Of a stretch of DNA of 17,740 nucleotides, positions 14,772-17,740 are shown in pieces. Below the pieces are notes generated by a model. It ran no database searches. It saw only the letters and a program-made list of their open reading frames with translations, and had not been told where the DNA came from. A program made the translations under genes and the position numbers. The stretch spans positions 13,043 through 30,782 of the forward strand of contig PFMK01000092.1 of assembly GCA_002785215.1 (NCBI GenBank), read 5' to 3'. This stretch comes from Candidatus Gottesmanbacteria bacterium CG_4_10_14_0_8_um_filter_37_24 (GTDB taxonomy: Bacteria > Patescibacteriota > Microgenomatia > 2-02-FULL-39-11). Every line of letters starts with the position of its first letter. Within the stretch, counting starts at the first letter, position 1.

Positions 14772-14846
14772 TGGACTCGAGAGGGCTCGAACCTCTGACC
14801 TTTTCGATGTCAACGAAACGCTCTAACCAAACTGAGCTACGAGTCC
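14772..14846 (-). tRNA. tRNA-Val(GAC)
   Basis: A 75-base cloverleaf reads cleanly on the minus strand. The acceptor stem GGACTCG/CGAGTCC has 7 perfect pairs with discriminator A. The D arm is GCTC-(10)-GAGC. The anticodon arm is TTTCG-TTGACAT-CGAAA, placing GAC at positions 34-36 (Val, reading GUC/GUU). A 5-base variable loop precedes the T arm AGAGG-TTCGAGC-CCTCT. The 3' CCA is not encoded (next bases are CAA). It stands alone between the ddl-family gene and thrS. Confidence 0.96.
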
Positions 14847-14867
14847 ATAATAATATTAACTTAGATG

Positions 14868-14897
14868 ATTATACAAAAAATATAGAGGGAAAGGCAA
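14868..14897 (-). promoter_or_regulatory. Candidate promoter for tRNA-Val
   Basis: The minus strand has TATAAT (14873-14868, perfect) 18 bases downstream of TTGCCT (14897-14892, 4/6). Initiation would fall about 15 bases before the mature tRNA 5' end at 14846. It is located just after the ddl-family stop codon. Confidence 0.5.
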
Positions 14898-14921
14898 AAA
14901 ACATCCAAGTAATAATTACAA

Positions 14922-16013
14922 TCAGTGATTTTTCTTTGCAAATAGAAAAGACTGAGGCCAGTAATTATTCATTTTAGATACGGTTTTTTTGTTAGATAGA
15001 ATATTATATCTTTTTATAGCTTCGTTAAGTATCGTATTGACCAATCCCTCAAATGAAAATCCTGCCTCGTGGGCAGCTACAGGTAAATATGAGATTATAT
15101 CCGGATTTGGTATCATTCCAGGTAAGGTATTTACTTCCAGACAGTATATATTTTCATTCTTATCAACTCTGAAATCTATACGGCAAACATCTTTACAATT
15201 TAGTATTTCGTAAATTCTAAGACAAATTGCTTCAATCTTGGATTTAAAACTTGATGATATTTGAGCCGGACAAAAATATGCATCTTTGGGATTAGGCAAA
15301 TTGTCTTCGAAGATCCATTTAGCCTCATATGATGCAATGTGGGGAATATCATTCGGAAAAACCGAGAAATTTTGTTCGACAATCGGTAAAACACGTGGAG
15401 GATTATTTCCCAGAACTGAAATAGTAAATTCGCGACCGTCTATATATTCTTCGACAATTACAGGTTGTTTGAATTTAATTAACAACCAGTTGACTCTTTC
15501 ATATAGTTTTATTTTGTCATAAACCAGATTATCATTGAATATTCCCATGCTAGATCCTTCACTGTTTGGTTTGATTATCAGAGGAAATCGCAAGCCGGGA
15601 TTAAGCGTGTATCTATGCGTTCGTATCAACTGGTATTTTGGTGTTAAAATTCCATGGTGTTGGATTAATATTTTGGTGAGTGCTTTATCCAGGGATATCG
15701 TATGAGCAAGAGAACCAGAATGCGTAAAGGGTATTTTTAACATCTCAAGCATGGTTGGGATTTGAGATTCTCTTGTTTCACCTGTTAGCCCTTCAGCAAT
15801 ATTAAATACAATATCTACTTTATTTTTTAAGCTATAGAACTTGAGATAAGCATCCTGGTTTGCTTCTACTTCATAAACTTCATGACCCCCCGCTTCAAGA
15901 GCCTTTTTTATGCCTGTTATTGTTTCGGGTGAATCAAAATCAGCTTCTTTTTGTGCGATGATGCTTTTGGAAGGATTTGTATGTCTTACGTTGAAAGCAA
16001 AGGCGATTTTCAG
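14922..16013 (-). CDS. ddl: D-alanine--D-alanine ligase family protein, apparent CTG start
   Basis: ATP-grasp ligase probably joining two D-Ala for peptidoglycan precursors. The frame is open from a TAA at about 16020 and codes for KIAFAFNVRHTNPS, then an N-terminal substrate domain ending VFNIAEGLTGETRESQIPTM, which is characteristic of the family. The first ATG (15752) would remove these 87 residues, and no ATG, GTG or TTG occurs before it. CTG at 16013 gives a 363-residue protein beginning MKIAFAFNV, the best start. Further motifs: GSLAHTISLDK (about 100-110), IIKPNSEGSSMGI (about 144-156), VEEYIDGREFTISVLG, an omega-loop ASYEAKW, and the metal-binding EVNTLPGM with N and E. No ribosome-binding site is seen. 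A sequencing error, or a related ATP-grasp specificity, remains possible. Confidence 0.88.
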   Translation of the reverse strand: MKIAFAFNVRHTNPSKSIIAQKEADFDSPETITGIKKALEAGGHEVYEVEANQDAYLKFYSLKNKVDIVFNIAEGLTGETRESQIPTMLEMLKIPFTHSGSLAHTISLDKALTKILIQHHGILTPKYQLIRTHRYTLNPGLRFPLIIKPNSEGSSMGIFNDNLVYDKIKLYERVNWLLIKFKQPVIVEEYIDGREFTISVLGNNPPRVLPIVEQNFSVFPNDIPHIASYEAKWIFEDNLPNPKDAYFCPAQISSSFKSKIEAICLRIYEILNCKDVCRIDFRVDKNENIYCLEVNTLPGMIPNPDIISYLPVAAHEAGFSFEGLVNTILNEAIKRYNILSNKKTVSKMNNYWPQSFLFAKKNH

Positions 16014-16045
16014 ATGTATTTATTTGGAAATATTTTTGATATAAA

Positions 16046-16075
16046 ATAATATATATGAATTTAAAATAAAGTCAA
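16046..16075 (-). promoter_or_regulatory. Candidate promoter for the ddl-family gene
   Basis: The minus strand has TTGACT (16075-16070, 5/6). Two overlapping -10 candidates follow: TATTAT (16051-16046, spacer 18) and TATATT (16053-16048, spacer 16), each 5/6. Predicted initiation is roughly 25-30 bases upstream of the CTG start at 16013. This supports translation starting near 16013 rather than at 15752. Confidence 0.55.
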
Positions 16076-16103
16076 GAGAGGAAATTTATTATCAGATATA
16101 CCA

Positions 16104-16691
16104 TCATCCAGTTTGGGTAGAAAGTGACCTTTCATGTGACAGACCAAAGGAAGTGCCATGTTTCTTATACATTTTCCAATAACCAATCTTTTTCTTTTTT
16201 CGCGAGTTAAATGTATTCAACCAGGCTTGGCTTTCATCAATTTTCATTCTTAGTTGTTTAATTATCCCAATCAACCATTCAAAATACCGGAGATAGTAAA
16301 TTCCGGTTTTGTTAGGTATCTGATCAACTTTTATTTTTGATATTTCATTTGTAAGAGATTTTTCTGATTTTTCCAATAAGGTTATTTGTTGTTTGAGGTT
16401 GTTTAATACTTCTTGAGTCTCTTTTTGTATATTTTTATCCTTCTCCTGAATTTGTCTGGAGAAAATCAGAGTCTCTTTTTGCGGACGTCTGATTTTTTCT
16501 CTACTTTCCTTATAGGATGATTCTACAGAGGGTTTTTTGCCTATAAGCATTTCAAACATGCCGCCGGGATTGACCAGTCCTTTAATTTGCTGTTTAAAAC
16601 CGATTTTTGAATCGCTGTCGTCCTTGAGTTTCTCCGGACTGTCATTTCCCCAAGGATTGAAACCCGATTTAGGAATACTTTTTGTAGCCAT
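16104..16691 (-). CDS. Conserved hypothetical basic coiled-coil protein (possibly DUF5660-like)
   Basis: No enzyme motif is recognisable. The 195-residue product has a polar N-terminus (MATKSIPKSGFNPWG), a short GLVNPGGMFEMLIG stretch at about 38-51, a charged region likely to form a coiled coil (about 70-120, rich in K, E and Q), and a basic C-terminal part with YYLRYFEWLIGIIKQLR followed by KKKKIGYWKMYKKHG and ending LSTQTG. There is no signal peptide or transmembrane segment. The pattern resembles a family I recall from Microgenomates genomes under the label DUF5660; I could not check this. It lies downstream of trigger factor with its own promoter-like sequence in the tig 3' end, so a ribosome- or nucleic-acid-related role is conceivable but not shown. 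Confidence 0.8.
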   Translation of the reverse strand: MATKSIPKSGFNPWGNDSPEKLKDDSDSKIGFKQQIKGLVNPGGMFEMLIGKKPSVESSYKESREKIRRPQKETLIFSRQIQEKDKNIQKETQEVLNNLKQQITLLEKSEKSLTNEISKIKVDQIPNKTGIYYLRYFEWLIGIIKQLRMKIDESQAWLNTFNSRKKKKIGYWKMYKKHGTSFGLSHERSLSTQTG

Positions 16692-16754
16692 AGAAATTTA
16701 ACTCAAACTAAATCAGTAAAATGTATAACACAGAAAGATGAGATTTACAAGGGT

Positions 16755-16783
16755 ATTATACTATAGGCTTGCAAGAAAATCAA
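16755..16783 (-). promoter_or_regulatory. Candidate promoter for the hypothetical gene, in the tig 3' end
   Basis: The minus strand has TTGATT (16783-16778, 4/6), a 17-base spacer and a perfect TATAAT (16760-16755). Initiation near 16748 would give a leader of about 57 bases before the ATG at 16691. The -35 lies within the last codons of trigger factor and the -10 directly follows its stop codon. Confidence 0.55.
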
Positions 16784-17609
16784 GTGTTTTCTGTTGGCGG
16801 ATAAGATGAGCTAAATAATAGCTGTCTTTTTTAAGTTTATCTCTGTCTTCATCTTTTTCTACTTTATTTATCAGATCGTCAATGTCCTTTTGGGTAACCA
16901 CGATATTTTCTTTATCTGCTATTTCCGATAAGGCAAATTCTATAGTGAGGTTTCTTACACTTTGATTTGCGTATTCCGCTCTAATGCTTTCTATGGTCTT
17001 CCCTTTAGCTGTAAGATATTGTTCTATGGTTAAACCTAGTTTTTGAGTTTGATCAATCAAATTTGAAAGTAACCTGTTGGTTTCATCTGATATTAAAATA
17101 TCAGAAAACTCTATTTCTACCTCTTCGGCGAGTGCCCTGACTATATCGTCTAAAGTCAGCTTCTTTTCTTCTTTTTTGTCGGTACTTTCTCCCGGTACCC
17201 AAATCTTGGTTTTACCCTGCTTAATCTCCTTGATCTTTTCTTTATAACCTTTTAAGTTAATCTTAGGTTTCAAGGCTATAGTAGCCTTGATTATCCATTC
17301 TTCGTTTTCTTTGGCTTTTATTAATTCGAACTTTGGCGTGCTGACAGGTACCAACTTATTTTCCTCTAAAATTTGAGCATAGACTTTTGGAATAATCTGT
17401 TTTACCACTTCCTCATATATTTTGGTCTTATCGATTTTATCTTCTACTAATTTCTTTGGAACTTTCCCTTTTCTAAATCCCGGAATTTCAGTTCCCTTAA
17501 GAACGTTATTGAAGATATTGTCATATGTTTCTTTTATATCTGTCCACGGAATTGTTATTTGAATTTCTACGGTGGCTTTTGGTAAATTTTTTACGATAGA
17601 TGTATGCAT
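16761..17609 (-). CDS. tig: Trigger factor without PPIase domain
   Basis: Ribosome-associated chaperone for nascent chains; 282 residues against about 430 in E. coli. The N-terminal ribosome-binding domain (about 1-115) carries the signature GFRKGKVP at 44-51. A charged linker (about 125-155, KKEEKK) then leads directly to the helical C-terminal chaperone domain (about 155-282: LADEEVEIE-like start, LGLTIEQYL, SIRAEYANQSVRNLTIEFALSEIA). The central FKBP-type PPIase domain is absent. The ATG at 17609 has no ribosome-binding site; a perfect TATAAT nine bases upstream suggests a nearly leaderless transcript. The downstream neighbour is the basic coiled-coil protein at 16104-16691. Confidence 0.92.
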   Translation of the reverse strand: MHTSIVKNLPKATVEIQITIPWTDIKETYDNIFNNVLKGTEIPGFRKGKVPKKLVEDKIDKTKIYEEVVKQIIPKVYAQILEENKLVPVSTPKFELIKAKENEEWIIKATIALKPKINLKGYKEKIKEIKQGKTKIWVPGESTDKKEEKKLTLDDIVRALAEEVEIEFSDILISDETNRLLSNLIDQTQKLGLTIEQYLTAKGKTIESIRAEYANQSVRNLTIEFALSEIADKENIVVTQKDIDDLINKVEKDEDRDKLKKDSYYLAHLIRQQKTLDFLASL

Positions 17610-17618
17610 AGAAACATA

Positions 17619-17647
17619 ATTATATCATTATGGATACTTAAAATAAA
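17619..17647 (-). promoter_or_regulatory. Candidate tig promoter, nearly leaderless
   Basis: A perfect TATAAT (17624-17619) lies 17 bases after a weak TTTATT (17647-17642, 3/6). Initiation 6-7 bases downstream would be only about 3-4 bases from the tig ATG at 17609. It sits between the transposase remnant and tig. Confidence 0.45.
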
Positions 17648-17652
17648 GCGCC

Positions 17653-17740
17653 CTACATTCTAAAGTCAAGTGCAACTTTTGAATCTCCTTTGATTAAATG
17701 TTGATAATATTCGTTGGGCGATAAATACCCCAACCGTTTC
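17653..17740 (-). mobile_element. 3' end of an insertion-sequence transposase (partial at window edge)
   Basis: The minus-strand frame entering from the right edge reads KRLGYLSPNEYYQHL, then about a dozen residues ending VALDFRM before a TAG at 17655-17653. The GYLSPNEYY pattern is typical of the C-terminal tail of DDE integrase-core transposases of the IS3/IS481 kind (family form: H.sLgYltP.eyy). Only 28 residues are visible, so the family and intactness cannot be judged, and the end of the element between here and tig could not be placed. Confidence 0.6.

Overview
The window is AT-rich and tightly packed. Every complete gene lies on the minus strand, so transcription runs from high to low coordinates. 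The likely host is a Candidate Phyla Radiation bacterium, probably Microgenomates-like. This is inferred from domain-trimmed translation proteins (trigger factor without its PPIase domain, ThrS without TGS, PheT without the EMAP/OB insert), a zinc-knuckle insertion in PheS, and a small basic coiled-coil protein that resembles a family I recall from Microgenomates. No database search was possible.

Layout in transcription order: (1) the 3' end of an IS transposase at the right edge (17653-17740); (2) a short trigger factor and a conserved hypothetical protein; (3) a D-Ala-D-Ala ligase family gene whose real start is apparently a CTG codon at 16013, 87 codons upstream of the first in-frame ATG; (4) tRNA-Val(GAC); (5) the translation cluster thrS-infC-rpmI-rplT; (6) a 275-base non-genic interval (11557-11831); (7) a ten-gene aromatic amino acid cluster: DAHP synthase, prephenate dehydratase, chorismate mutase, prephenate dehydrogenase, aroB, aroQ, aroA, aroK, aroE, aroC; (8) pheS and pheT. 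No gene-free stretch exceeds 300 bases.

The main discovery is in the 275-base interval. It encodes a 28-residue leader peptide (11729-11815) with the run FFYYFTF at residues 11-17. The leader is followed by mutually exclusive RNA pairings: 1:2 (7 bp), 2:3 antiterminator (9 bp) and 3:4 terminator (about 7 bp plus eight U). This is the architecture of ribosome-stalling transcription attenuation, here tuned to Phe and Tyr and placed in front of the genes that make Phe and Tyr.

The position matters too. In enterobacteria the order is thrS-infC-rpmI-rplT-pheM-pheS-pheT, where pheM is a Phe-rich attenuator peptide controlling pheST. Here the order is the same, but the whole chorismate/Phe/Tyr pathway sits between the leader and pheST. 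All seven shikimate steps plus chorismate mutase, prephenate dehydratase and prephenate dehydrogenase are present; only the final aminotransferase is missing. Spacing within the cluster is mostly overlapping or a few bases. The exception is a 106-base aroE-aroC gap carrying two hairpins, one of them related to a palindrome just upstream of the DAHP synthase gene.
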